Shown here: positions 7,321-15,730 of the stretch, one piece after another | How positions within the stretch are numbered: the stretch's first letter is position 1 | Layout: each line of letters begins with the position of its first letter | Assembly: GCA_900546355.1 (NCBI GenBank) | Contig: URCM01000049.1 | Location: forward strand, 1 to 21,882 | Length of the DNA: 21,882 nt | Origin: an uncultured Bacteroides sp. | GTDB taxonomy: Bacteria; Bacteroidota; Bacteroidia; Bacteroidales; Bacteroidaceae | Direction of reading: 5' to 3' | The notes under the pieces: generated by a model | What the model saw: only the letters and a program-made list of their open reading frames with translations | Databases searched by the model: none | What the model was told of the DNA's origin: nothing | Translations under genes and position numbers: made by a program

Positions 7321-10300
7321 TTAAAACTCAACCTCTAATCCTACAGAAAACGTTTTAAGCGGCGGAATGTCAAAACCTACGGTCCCCTGCAATTCCGGGT
7401 CATATTGGTCATACTTTGCCCATGTCAACAAATTTGTCCCCGAGAAATAAATCCGAGCCATTGACAACCCTACCGGATTCAACCATTTACGTGGAGCGTT
7501 TACCCCCAAAATCAGACTTTTCAACCTCAAATGGTCGGTGCTGTGAATACCTCTTGACGAATGCCAATACCCACCGAACTCCTGGCCATTCACGTATCTC
7601 GGCACATCGGTGATATCACCCGGCTTCTGCCAACGACGGCGCAATTCAACGCTTTTAGGCGCATAAGACGAATAGCCGTCGTCTTGCAGCGCCCACATAC
7701 CCGCGTCATACGAATGGCCGCCCAAGCTATATGACAAATTGAAACTCAAGTCGAACATCTTATACCGGAACGTATTAGTCAACCCACCTGACACTTTCGG
7801 ATAAATGTTTGCCAAGGGAACGGAAACCGCCTCATTCGGGTCGTACACGATTTCCCTGGAACGTTCTCCGTCGACCAACACATTCGAATAATACATCGGC
7901 TTTCCGTTTTCCGGATCCACTCCCGCATATTCACGCAAGGCAATAGTGCCTAACGAATATCCTTCTTTTACAATGTAATAACTGTCTGTATAATATTCTG
8001 ACACATCCGCCAACTTTATCACTTCATTCTTATTGTGCGATAAATTAAACGCGGTAGTCCATAAAAAGCCGTTACGGTCGATATTCGTGGAGCTAAGCTC
8101 TATCTCCACCCCCTTGTTCCGCATTTTCCCGATATTATCCGTAATCGAAGAGAATCCTGTTACCGGATTCACCGAGCGGCTCAACAAAAGGTCCTTCGTA
8201 TTCCGCACATACCAATCAACAGACAAGTTCAACCGGCCGAAAAGAAAGAAATCCGCCCCTACATTGAGCGCATAATTCTTTTCCCAGCTTAGTTCCGGAT
8301 TGGCCAAATTGCTTTCCACCATCGCCGGCTGGTCATTGTAACTATACGACATATCATACAAGCCGTAATAATCATACAAGTTTCCCGGTATGTTTCCGTT
8401 CACGCCATAGCTGACACGCAATTTGGCGTCGCTCAGCCATGACTCCAATGGTTTCATGAACTTCTCTTGAGAAAAACGCCAAGAAGCCGAGACGGCCCAA
8501 AAGTTATCCCAACGGTTCGAAGGGTCAAGCCGGGAAGAGCCGTCGCGGCGGAAACTTACAGATACGTAATACTTTTTCTTATAATCGTAATTGGCACGCA
8601 ACACATACGAAAGCATGGCGTCGCCACTCACATTGTGCCCTATGTAAACAGGGGTGCTGGCGTTATCCAGCACATTCTTTTTACCCGTAGAATAATTCTT
8701 GGCTTCACCTTCCATGTACTCCCGGTCCCAACGCTGTATTTCATAGGCGGCCAGCACGTCTATCGAATGGTCGCCAAACGTATGGGTATAATTCAATCTT
8801 GTATTCGAATTATAAGTCAGATTCTCTATGCTGTAGATATCCCCCTGCCCATTGGGCGATTTTCCATCCGAACTTTCAGGCGAAAAATAACGGAAATCTT
8901 TCGTATGAGTATAATCCACGTTAAACACGGTAGACAGACGAAGCCCCTCCACAATGGTATATCCGGCTTCAATGGAAGCGAAAGTACGGGCCACCTGCGA
9001 TTTGTGCTGGTTTATTTCATTTTCATAAACCGGATTCATGTTATTGATAGAGGTTATATCCGTGTTATAAGATCCGTCTTCATTATATATAGGTATAGAA
9101 GGATTCAATGCCGTTTTCAGCGCGTACATCGGATTGCTGTAATACGAACCTCCCGGCAAAGGCTTCTCTTTCGTCAGAGAAAACAAGGCGTTCATCCCTA
9201 CATCAAACTTCTTAAACTTATTATTAAAGTTCAAATGCCCGCTATACCGTTCAAAACCGGAATTGTACGCCACATTGTCCTGCTTCGTATAATTCACGCT
9301 TCCCGCAAACCGGGTATTCTCGCTTCCTCCCCGCAAAGAGAAATCGTAATTCTGTTGTTGTGCCTTACGGAAAAGCGCATCATCCCAATCCGCATAACCA
9401 TTTGCCGGCTTAGGAGCGTAAACATCGATCTGACTGTCTGCATATCGGGCTGCTTCTTCCATAGAAGAACCACTGTCCACCATACTGTTTCTCAAACCTT
9501 CCCATATCAGCTCCCGGCGTTCGTCTCCACCCATTGTCGGGCGAAACTGATATGCCAAATCCGAAATACCGAAACTGGCTTTTACATTATAAGTAGTTTT
9601 ACCCTCTTTGCCTTTCTTGGTAGTGATTAAAACAACGCCATTGGCCCCTCTCGCTCCATACAAGGAAGAAGAGGCGGCATCTTTCAGTATCGTGATATTT
9701 TCTATATCCGCCGGATTCAGCGTATTAAGGATACCCAATCCGCCTGTATTCATCTCATTGGGACTCATATTCCCCGACTGTACCGGAACGCCATCGAGCA
9801 CATACAAAGGCTCGTTGGAACCGGAAATAGACCCAATACCACGGATACGGATGGAAGTGTTCGATCCTGGAGTCCCGCTCGCACTGCTCATACTGACTCC
9901 AGGCAGATTGGCTTCCATCATCTGCGTAACAGAAATGACCGGCAAATCCCGCTGCTTTTCTGTAGACAAGATAGAAGCGGCTCCTGTATAGGAAGATTTA
10001 CTCACATTACCGTAACCCGTTACAACCACTTCCTCTAAAAGTTCAGAATCCGGATGCAAGTAGATAATCATTTCCGGTTTTGCTTTTACCTTTTCCATAC
10101 GCATACCGATAAAACTTACCTGCAAAGTAGCATCTGCAGGCACTTTTAACGAAAACTTGCCGTCCATATCCGTCACTGTCCCTGTATGGCTTCCTACAAC
10201 AAGGATGGTAGCTCCGATAACAGGCTCTTGATTATCAATGCCCAAGACTGTTCCATTTACTTGAATGTCTTGTGCGACAATCTGATTTACTCCTAACAGC

Positions 10301-10332
10301 AGAACAAAACAAATTGATAGTAATTTATTCAT
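7321..10332 (-). CDS. SusC/RagA-like TonB-dependent outer-membrane transporter
   Basis: TonB-energised outer-membrane channel that imports a ligand captured by its SusD partner. In 1003 residues: signal peptide ending near A-Q (20-21); a carboxypeptidase-regulatory-like beta domain (about 23-95, with G-T-V-T-D-M-D-G-K-F); the family motif E-E-V-V-V-T-G-Y-G (100-108); the plug domain with I-R-I-R-G-I-G-S, L-Y-V-L-D-G-V-P-V and L-K-D-A-A-S-S-S-L-Y-G-A-R-G-A-N-G-V; then a long beta-barrel ending in an aromatic residue (V-E-F). No STN (secretin-like) domain is present, so anti-sigma signalling through this protein is unlikely. No sigma/anti-sigma pair, hybrid two-component sensor or carbohydrate enzyme flanks it. 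Its upstream region is shared with the divergent lipoprotein-helicase unit. Confidence 0.97.
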   Translation of the reverse strand: MNKLLSICFVLLLGVNQIVAQDIQVNGTVLGIDNQEPVIGATILVVGSHTGTVTDMDGKFSLKVPADATLQVSFIGMRMEKVKAKPEMIIYLHPDSELLEEVVVTGYGNVSKSSYTGAASILSTEKQRDLPVISVTQMMEANLPGVSMSSASGTPGSNTSIRIRGIGSISGSNEPLYVLDGVPVQSGNMSPNEMNTGGLGILNTLNPADIENITILKDAASSSLYGARGANGVVLITTKKGKEGKTTYNVKASFGISDLAYQFRPTMGGDERRELIWEGLRNSMVDSGSSMEEAARYADSQIDVYAPKPANGYADWDDALFRKAQQQNYDFSLRGGSENTRFAGSVNYTKQDNVAYNSGFERYSGHLNFNNKFKKFDVGMNALFSLTKEKPLPGGSYYSNPMYALKTALNPSIPIYNEDGSYNTDITSINNMNPVYENEINQHKSQVARTFASIEAGYTIVEGLRLSTVFNVDYTHTKDFRYFSPESSDGKSPNGQGDIYSIENLTYNSNTRLNYTHTFGDHSIDVLAAYEIQRWDREYMEGEAKNYSTGKKNVLDNASTPVYIGHNVSGDAMLSYVLRANYDYKKKYYVSVSFRRDGSSRLDPSNRWDNFWAVSASWRFSQEKFMKPLESWLSDAKLRVSYGVNGNIPGNLYDYYGLYDMSYSYNDQPAMVESNLANPELSWEKNYALNVGADFFLFGRLNLSVDWYVRNTKDLLLSRSVNPVTGFSSITDNIGKMRNKGVEIELSSTNIDRNGFLWTTAFNLSHNKNEVIKLADVSEYYTDSYYIVKEGYSLGTIALREYAGVDPENGKPMYYSNVLVDGERSREIVYDPNEAVSVPLANIYPKVSGGLTNTFRYKMFDLSFNLSYSLGGHSYDAGMWALQDDGYSSYAPKSVELRRRWQKPGDITDVPRYVNGQEFGGYWHSSRGIHSTDHLRLKSLILGVNAPRKWLNPVGLSMARIYFSGTNLLTWAKYDQYDPELQGTVGFDIPPLKTFSVGLEVEF

Positions 10333-10655
10333 ACGACTTAATTTTTAAAATTCAATCCCCTACATACATTTCATTTTGATTCGTTTGCAAATGAAACAAA
10401 TTTTATCCTTTTGTACAAGAAAAATTCATTCTTTTTTATAAATCGAAAGAAAAAACAATACCAAACAAACATTTTGAACACAAACAAAAAGGAAAACATT
10501 TCCTTTATCGGAAGCAGCGGATACTTGATTCAAGAAACTGCCTTGAATTTAAACAGGCTTTAATGAATCAAAATAAAAACAAGGCAACGTTGCATACATA
10601 CGGAGAAAATCGTATCTTTGACTCCCTGATAACACCTAAAAAGACTTATAGCTGT
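10333..10655. other. 323-bp intergenic region between susC-like gene and divergent lipoprotein gene
   Basis: AT-rich. It holds the promoter at 10590-10620 for the rightward unit and, presumably, the susC promoter on the minus strand, for which I found no full TAnnTTTG match (TAAAATTTG near 10401-10409 is one base too wide). Two small dyads are present: AAAGGAAA/TTTCCTTT (10488-10506) and ATTCAAG/CTTGAAT (10528-10548). No RNA gene is recognised. Confidence 0.5.
10590..10620 (+). promoter_or_regulatory. Promoter of the lipoprotein-helicase-dehydrogenase unit
   Basis: TTGCAT (10590-10595), 17 bases, TATCTTTG (10613-10620) fits the Bacteroidetes promoter pattern and is identical in hexamer, spacing and octamer to the promoter at 1091-1121. 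The palindrome GCAACGTTGC (10584-10593) overlaps the -33 part. It lies inside the longest open frame (ATG at 10563), so the true start must be downstream, at 10656. Confidence 0.65.
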
Positions 10656-11459
10656 ATGAAAAAGATTATATTACAAAGCATTTGCTGCCTTGCTTTATTG
10701 GCAGGCATCGTTTCGTTTACTTCGTGCAAGGATGACAATTATGCTCCTATATCACTTGTGCTTGCACCGGACAGCAGCATCAATTTCTCCAACAACGCTT
10801 TATCACTCAGTCCCTTCAGCCCGGGAGTAACTTTTCATATCCAGGGTGGAGACGGATCGTATATCATTGCCTCCCCCAATACAGCGGTCATCGACTACCG
10901 CTACAACGGTGACGAATTAACCGTAATTCCTAAAGGATTAGGAAAAGCCACCCTGAACATATCCGACCGTTCGTGGAATACCTACTCCTTGCAAATTACT
11001 GTGGCATATCCGGAGACCACCTACGGAATAGAAAGTGTAGAAGGGATAGTCGACGGAGGCGAACTCACACAAAACCAATTGCTTGCCATCAAAGCCGACA
11101 TCGAAAGCAACTCATTGGTACAAGCTGGAGGAAAATATGTATTCACCTATACCGAAAAAGACTTCTCTGCCGGTATCGTCACCATCTATCCTTCCGCTTC
11201 CGACAATCATACCCTACACGGTATCTTTACGAAATCGGTCAACGGAAATCAAGAACAAATACATATCGAACTAACCGATGGAAATGTTTACGATTATATC
11301 CTGACCGTCTCCCCCATCCTGTCGGGATATCATGCAAGCCGTACGGAAATAATCCCCGAACGGGTATTGCTGCAAGACGTAACCGGTACATACCAATCTA
11401 CCTACCCTGCATTGGAAAAAGCTTATTGCGTACTACATATTCCTGGCGAAGCTATCTGA
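10656..11459 (+). CDS. Ig-like lipoprotein of unknown function, 267 aa
   Basis: The start at 10656 gives a classic lipoprotein signal: M-K-K-I-I-L, a hydrophobic stretch and F-T-S-C with Cys24 followed by K-D-D-N. The upstream in-frame ATG at 10563 would add 31 residues, put the signal out of place and lie before the promoter. Residues about 50-115 (G-G-D-G-S-Y ... V-I-P-K-G-L-G-K-A-T-L-N-I-S-D) have the strand pattern of a bacterial Ig-like (Big-type) domain. The second half is an unassigned beta-rich domain. The end, with D-V-T-G-T-Y-Q-S-T-Y-P, resembles other Bacteroidales lipoproteins of unknown role. The stop lies 2 bases before the helicase ATG, so the two are translationally linked. 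The combination of an exported protein with a cytoplasmic helicase is odd. Confidence 0.85.
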   Translation: MKKIILQSICCLALLAGIVSFTSCKDDNYAPISLVLAPDSSINFSNNALSLSPFSPGVTFHIQGGDGSYIIASPNTAVIDYRYNGDELTVIPKGLGKATLNISDRSWNTYSLQITVAYPETTYGIESVEGIVDGGELTQNQLLAIKADIESNSLVQAGGKYVFTYTEKDFSAGIVTIYPSASDNHTLHGIFTKSVNGNQEQIHIELTDGNVYDYILTVSPILSGYHASRTEIIPERVLLQDVTGTYQSTYPALEKAYCVLHIPGEAI

Positions 11460-11461
11460 AT

Positions 11462-14400
11462 ATGGCGGAACATATCGAATTGCAAGCGTCCGACTTGTTC
11501 AAACGCATCGGGCACATACATGGAAAGGCATCCGCAACTGACTGCAACCTGCGCGCCAAGTATATCGCTTTTTATAAGGTATTAGAAGAAGCGTGTTACG
11601 AACAGACCCGCGATAGTGCCCTTTCGTTCTCCAACCTGTTTTCACGACTGGATTATGTATGCAAGGAAAAAGGCATGACTCCTTCAGACCGGTACGCCAT
11701 CCAGACGATGCGACGCAATGCCAAAGCCGCGACAAATCCTTCGTTTTCGGCAGATAAGGAAACTTACCGGTTCGACCTGCGTGCGCTTTGCCAGTTTGTA
11801 TCGGTTGTGTTCGGCGAAGAAATCCCCTCATCCCTGCTTGCCGATATCCCCAGCCACAACCGTCCTTATCATGATGTCGCTCCAAAACGTCTTCCCTATG
11901 TACGCGCCATCGTATCAAGCTGGACAGAAGAAAAAATTTTCGCCGCTACCGACAACGAAGAAGACCCGTTTATTGTCATTCATTATGGAAAGGGAGGCTA
12001 CAACGGCGACCTGCAATACCTGTACGGCCTGCTGGCTGAAAACATGCAACTGAATCTGCTGGATGTATACATCGATGAGTGCCACGAATACATTCCCAAA
12101 CTGATTGTAGTCCATCCCGACTACCTGATAGACATCAGTGCGCTGGCAACCTGCTTCCGTGAGTACGGACATCACCCGCTCAATTATTTCATCAATAAAA
12201 TAAAGCCGAAAGCCAATACCCATCACATCCTGCTGGGAAACCTTGCCGGACAGTTCCTCGACGATTATATCAATGAGCAAGCGGACGCTCCCGTCACGTA
12301 TGCGAATACAGTAAAGAAGTTTTTCGCCTCTTCGGCACTGGAGTTTTGCACTTGTTCCATACCGGAGGATTTCCACAACCAAGCCCGTATGCAAATGCAA
12401 CACATCCGCACAGTCGTACACGATACGCTTCCGCAAAACATCGAGACTTTCGACCGGCCAAATGCCTGGCTCGAAGCTTCATTCATCTGCGAAAGCTTAG
12501 GGCTTCAAGGACGTGCCGACCTGTTACAGAAAGACCTGAAAGTACTTATCGAACAGAAATCGGGCAAACGCGATGAATACAATCACCGGCACAAAGAAGA
12601 CCATTACGTGCAAATGATGCTCTATCAGGGCGTATTGATGTATAATTTCGGACAAGCTGCCGACAATACCCAAACACTACTGCTCTATTCGAAATACACC
12701 GACGGACTGATGCCGGAACATTTTTCCGAAACCTTATTCCGCGAATGCATCTGTTTGCGTAACCGCATCGTAACGACTGAAATTTCCTTGGCCAACGGAG
12801 GCATCGGCTCCATCATCGACCAACTGGATGCAGAAGTATTGAACGAGAAAGACGAACACGGGAAACTCTGGACAGTTTACCAAGAACCGGAACTGAAACA
12901 TTTGATCCAGCCCCTTAAACAAGGCACGCCCTTAGAGCAAGCCTACTTCCGCCGGTTCTTCACTTTTGTATCCAAAGAACAATTACTAAATAAATCCGGA
13001 GGGAACAACGACTCCTCACGTGGCTTTGCCGGATTATGGCATACCCCTCTTGCCGAAAAAATTGAAGCGGGCAACATCCTGCTCGGCTTGAAAATCACTT
13101 CCCGCAAACAAAGCACACCGGGAAGAGGCTACGACCTGATTACATTAAGCGTCCCCCGGCAGGGAGATGATTTCCTGCCCAATTTCCGGACAGGAGATAT
13201 TGTCATACTGTACGCATACAAAGACTTGCCAGATGTACGCCGCCATATACTGATGAAAGGCTATCTGACAGAAATCCGTCCCGAACAAGTAACTGTACAA
13301 CTCCGCAACGGACAACAGAATCCCGACATCATCGGCACAGATACAGACATTTTCGCAATCGAGCACGATACGTCAGACACTTCCGCCGCCAATGGCATAC
13401 GAGGACTCTACGCTTTCTTGTCTGCTTGTGAAGACCGGAAAGCACTGATATTAGGCCAACGGACTCCTACCCGCGACACGACACGGAAGCTAAACGGAAC
13501 GTATGGAAGATTCGACGAACTCATCATAAAAGAAAAGCAATGCGATGATTATTTTCTGTTAGTAGGCCCTCCGGGCACAGGAAAGACTTCGTGTGCATTG
13601 CGCTATATGGTAGAAGAAGCATTGACCGAACCCGACGGATCTCTTTTGTTGCTGTCATACACCAACCGTGCCGTTGATGAGATTTGTAATATGTTGGTCG
13701 AGTCGGGCATCGCAGCCCGCCATCCGTTTATCCGCATCGGCAACGAAGCGTCATGCGACAAGCGTTTCACCCCTTACCTGATGAAAAATAGCCTGGCAGA
13801 CTGTCCCAAATTAGAAGACATCCGTGAAAAGATTCTTCAGACACGTCTTTTTGTCGGTACAACTACTGCCATCAACGGAAGGCCCTATTTGTTCCAACTG
13901 AAACAATTCGCCCTGGCTATCATCGATGAAGCTTCGCAAATAGTGGAGCCAGACCTTATCGGCATTCTTTCAGCACGGCACAAAGAAAAAAACGCCATCG
14001 GCAAATTCATCCTGGTAGGCGATTACAAACAATTGCCTGCCATTGCCTTGCAAAGTGAAGCGGAAGCGAAAGTCACCGACCCACTCCTGCTCGACATAGG
14101 CCTGACCGATTGCCGGAACTCGCTATTCGAGCGGCTGTACCGCAACAGCAAGCCAGAGTTCCGCAGCGTACTGCATAAACAAGGGCGTATGCATCCCGCC
14201 ATTGCCGATTTTCCCGACCACGCTTTCTACCTTCGCGAACAGCTGGAACCGATACCTCTTCCACACCAACAAGAGGAATGCCCTTATCCATCCGCCAAAC
14301 CCGAAGACAACCTCGACCGGCTGATGTTGCGGCAACGAATGGTATTCATCGCGTCTGATACGCCTGCCGACACCGTACATTCCGAAAAAACCAACCTCGG

Positions 14401-15730
14401 CGAAGCTCGCATTGTGGCAACCTTGCTGAAACGCATATACCGGTTTGCCGGAGCGACCTTCGATGCAGGAAAAACCGTCGGCGTCATCGTGCCTTACCGC
14501 AACCAGATAGCCATGATACGCCGGGAAATCGCCGGTTCAGGCATTCCCGCTTTAATGGATATTTCCATCGATACCGTAGAACGCTATCAAGGAAGCCAAC
14601 GCGATGTCATCATCTATTCGTTTACCGTACGCGACTTTAACCAGTTGAATTTCCTTACCGCCAATACGTTCCGGGAAGGCGACGCATGGATAGACCGCAA
14701 ACTGAACGTAGCTGTCACCCGTGCCCGCAAACAACTTTTCCTTACAGGCAACCCGCGCATATTGGGGGCTAACCTTACTTTCTATAAACTGATGGAGTAC
14801 ATCCGTATCCACAACGGATACCTGGCTGTCTCCCTCGAACGCTTCTGCCAAGGAGACTTTGAATTGCCCTGCCATGCTGCGGGGTGGGATTTACACTCCG
14901 AAAACTATCCGCTTTCGAGTGCATTCAGCCAGGCGTTCGACTGCCTTGCGGCAAGCCTGCTTCCCGATGAGGCCAACCAGCCTGCCGATGACACCCGCCT
15001 TCGCGAACTCATCGCCTACGGCAGATACGATTTCCGACATACCGACCAGCTTGCCCGCAAGGCACAACTCTATACCTATTATTATATGCGGCGCAGCTAC
15101 TGTGCCGCCCGTGCCTTTTACGAAACGGTAGGCAGCTGGCTGTTTACAGCTATCCGTAACGTATCGGGACGGGTCGTGTTCTGCGACCTGGGTTACGAAA
15201 GCGGAGCTTCAGGTTTTGCTTTTGCCGATGTATGCCACCGGCTGCCACACACCAGCCTCACCTATGTAGGCATTTGCCCGGTAGAAGAAATGAACCAAAC
15301 CGCCAGCCGGCTGTTTCAAGCCGCCCCCTATCAGCCGATACAAACCCATTTCTATCCGCAACCATCGGCTGTCCCTTCCGCTTTTTGGAAAACCCATGCC
15401 ACGGTATCCGAACTGGTTATCATCAATGTTTCAAATCTGTTCGACCGCATTTCTCTTTCCGAAGCAAGGCAGTTGGCCATGTGGCTCAACCAGCTTGTCG
15501 CCCACAACCCGCTCAACCGCTATGCCGTGTGCTACCGCGATGATGCGGGCGAACGTGCCAACGAGCGTGCCTATCAGGCATTCTGCACTGCGCTCACCCC
15601 CGCACTTACCGCACTCAACGAACGTATGCCCTTGTGTGGAACCTTTTATTACAACCGGCGGACGGAAAACATTCCGTTTTCGGAAACCTTTATCTATGAA
15701 ATACGAACCCATTTACCCGCATCATTATGA
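11462..15730 (+). CDS. Dna2-like fusion: PD-(D/E)XK nuclease + SF1 helicase + C-terminal Rossmann-like domain, 1422 aa
   Basis: Predicted DNA-processing enzyme. An unassigned helical region (1-290) is followed by a RecB/Cas4/Dna2-type nuclease: G-L-Q-G-R-A-D (Asp353), E-Q-K (Glu364, Lys366) and Q-M-M-L-Y (Gln384-Tyr388), the full catalytic set. A beta-barrel of the NAM7/Upf1 kind (about 545-620, F-R-T-G-D-I-V) precedes the SF1 helicase: Walker A G-P-P-G-T-G-K-T (702-709), D-E-A-S-Q (822-826), Q-G-R-M-H-P (907-912), V-E-R-Y-Q-G-S-Q-R-D (1039-1048), V-T-R-A-R (1085-1089). The last 230 residues resemble a Rossmann/methyltransferase fold, with F-C-D-L-G-Y-E-S-G-A-S-G around Asp1242. The open frame reaches back to 10973, but that part overlaps the lipoprotein gene. 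I use ATG 11462, two bases past that stop. The stop TGA overlaps the next gene's ATG (ATGA). Repair, recombination or phage defence are all possible. Confidence 0.9.
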   Translation: MAEHIELQASDLFKRIGHIHGKASATDCNLRAKYIAFYKVLEEACYEQTRDSALSFSNLFSRLDYVCKEKGMTPSDRYAIQTMRRNAKAATNPSFSADKETYRFDLRALCQFVSVVFGEEIPSSLLADIPSHNRPYHDVAPKRLPYVRAIVSSWTEEKIFAATDNEEDPFIVIHYGKGGYNGDLQYLYGLLAENMQLNLLDVYIDECHEYIPKLIVVHPDYLIDISALATCFREYGHHPLNYFINKIKPKANTHHILLGNLAGQFLDDYINEQADAPVTYANTVKKFFASSALEFCTCSIPEDFHNQARMQMQHIRTVVHDTLPQNIETFDRPNAWLEASFICESLGLQGRADLLQKDLKVLIEQKSGKRDEYNHRHKEDHYVQMMLYQGVLMYNFGQAADNTQTLLLYSKYTDGLMPEHFSETLFRECICLRNRIVTTEISLANGGIGSIIDQLDAEVLNEKDEHGKLWTVYQEPELKHLIQPLKQGTPLEQAYFRRFFTFVSKEQLLNKSGGNNDSSRGFAGLWHTPLAEKIEAGNILLGLKITSRKQSTPGRGYDLITLSVPRQGDDFLPNFRTGDIVILYAYKDLPDVRRHILMKGYLTEIRPEQVTVQLRNGQQNPDIIGTDTDIFAIEHDTSDTSAANGIRGLYAFLSACEDRKALILGQRTPTRDTTRKLNGTYGRFDELIIKEKQCDDYFLLVGPPGTGKTSCALRYMVEEALTEPDGSLLLLSYTNRAVDEICNMLVESGIAARHPFIRIGNEASCDKRFTPYLMKNSLADCPKLEDIREKILQTRLFVGTTTAINGRPYLFQLKQFALAIIDEASQIVEPDLIGILSARHKEKNAIGKFILVGDYKQLPAIALQSEAEAKVTDPLLLDIGLTDCRNSLFERLYRNSKPEFRSVLHKQGRMHPAIADFPDHAFYLREQLEPIPLPHQQEECPYPSAKPEDNLDRLMLRQRMVFIASDTPADTVHSEKTNLGEARIVATLLKRIYRFAGATFDAGKTVGVIVPYRNQIAMIRREIAGSGIPALMDISIDTVERYQGSQRDVIIYSFTVRDFNQLNFLTANTFREGDAWIDRKLNVAVTRARKQLFLTGNPRILGANLTFYKLMEYIRIHNGYLAVSLERFCQGDFELPCHAAGWDLHSENYPLSSAFSQAFDCLAASLLPDEANQPADDTRLRELIAYGRYDFRHTDQLARKAQLYTYYYMRRSYCAARAFYETVGSWLFTAIRNVSGRVVFCDLGYESGASGFAFADVCHRLPHTSLTYVGICPVEEMNQTASRLFQAAPYQPIQTHFYPQPSAVPSAFWKTHATVSELVIINVSNLFDRISLSEARQLAMWLNQLVAHNPLNRYAVCYRDDAGERANERAYQAFCTALTPALTALNERMPLCGTFYYNRRTENIPFSETFIYEIRTHLPASL

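Noticed and set aside
8467..9630. Long + strand open frame (387 codons) opposite the susC-like gene
   Set aside because: It is antisense to a clear SusC coding region and has a biased Arg/Ile/His composition and no recognisable domain.
10973..11461. Upstream extension of the helicase frame into the lipoprotein gene
   Set aside because: It is an Arg/His/Cys-rich shadow of the lipoprotein in another frame. ATG 11462, just past the lipoprotein stop, gives a sensible start.
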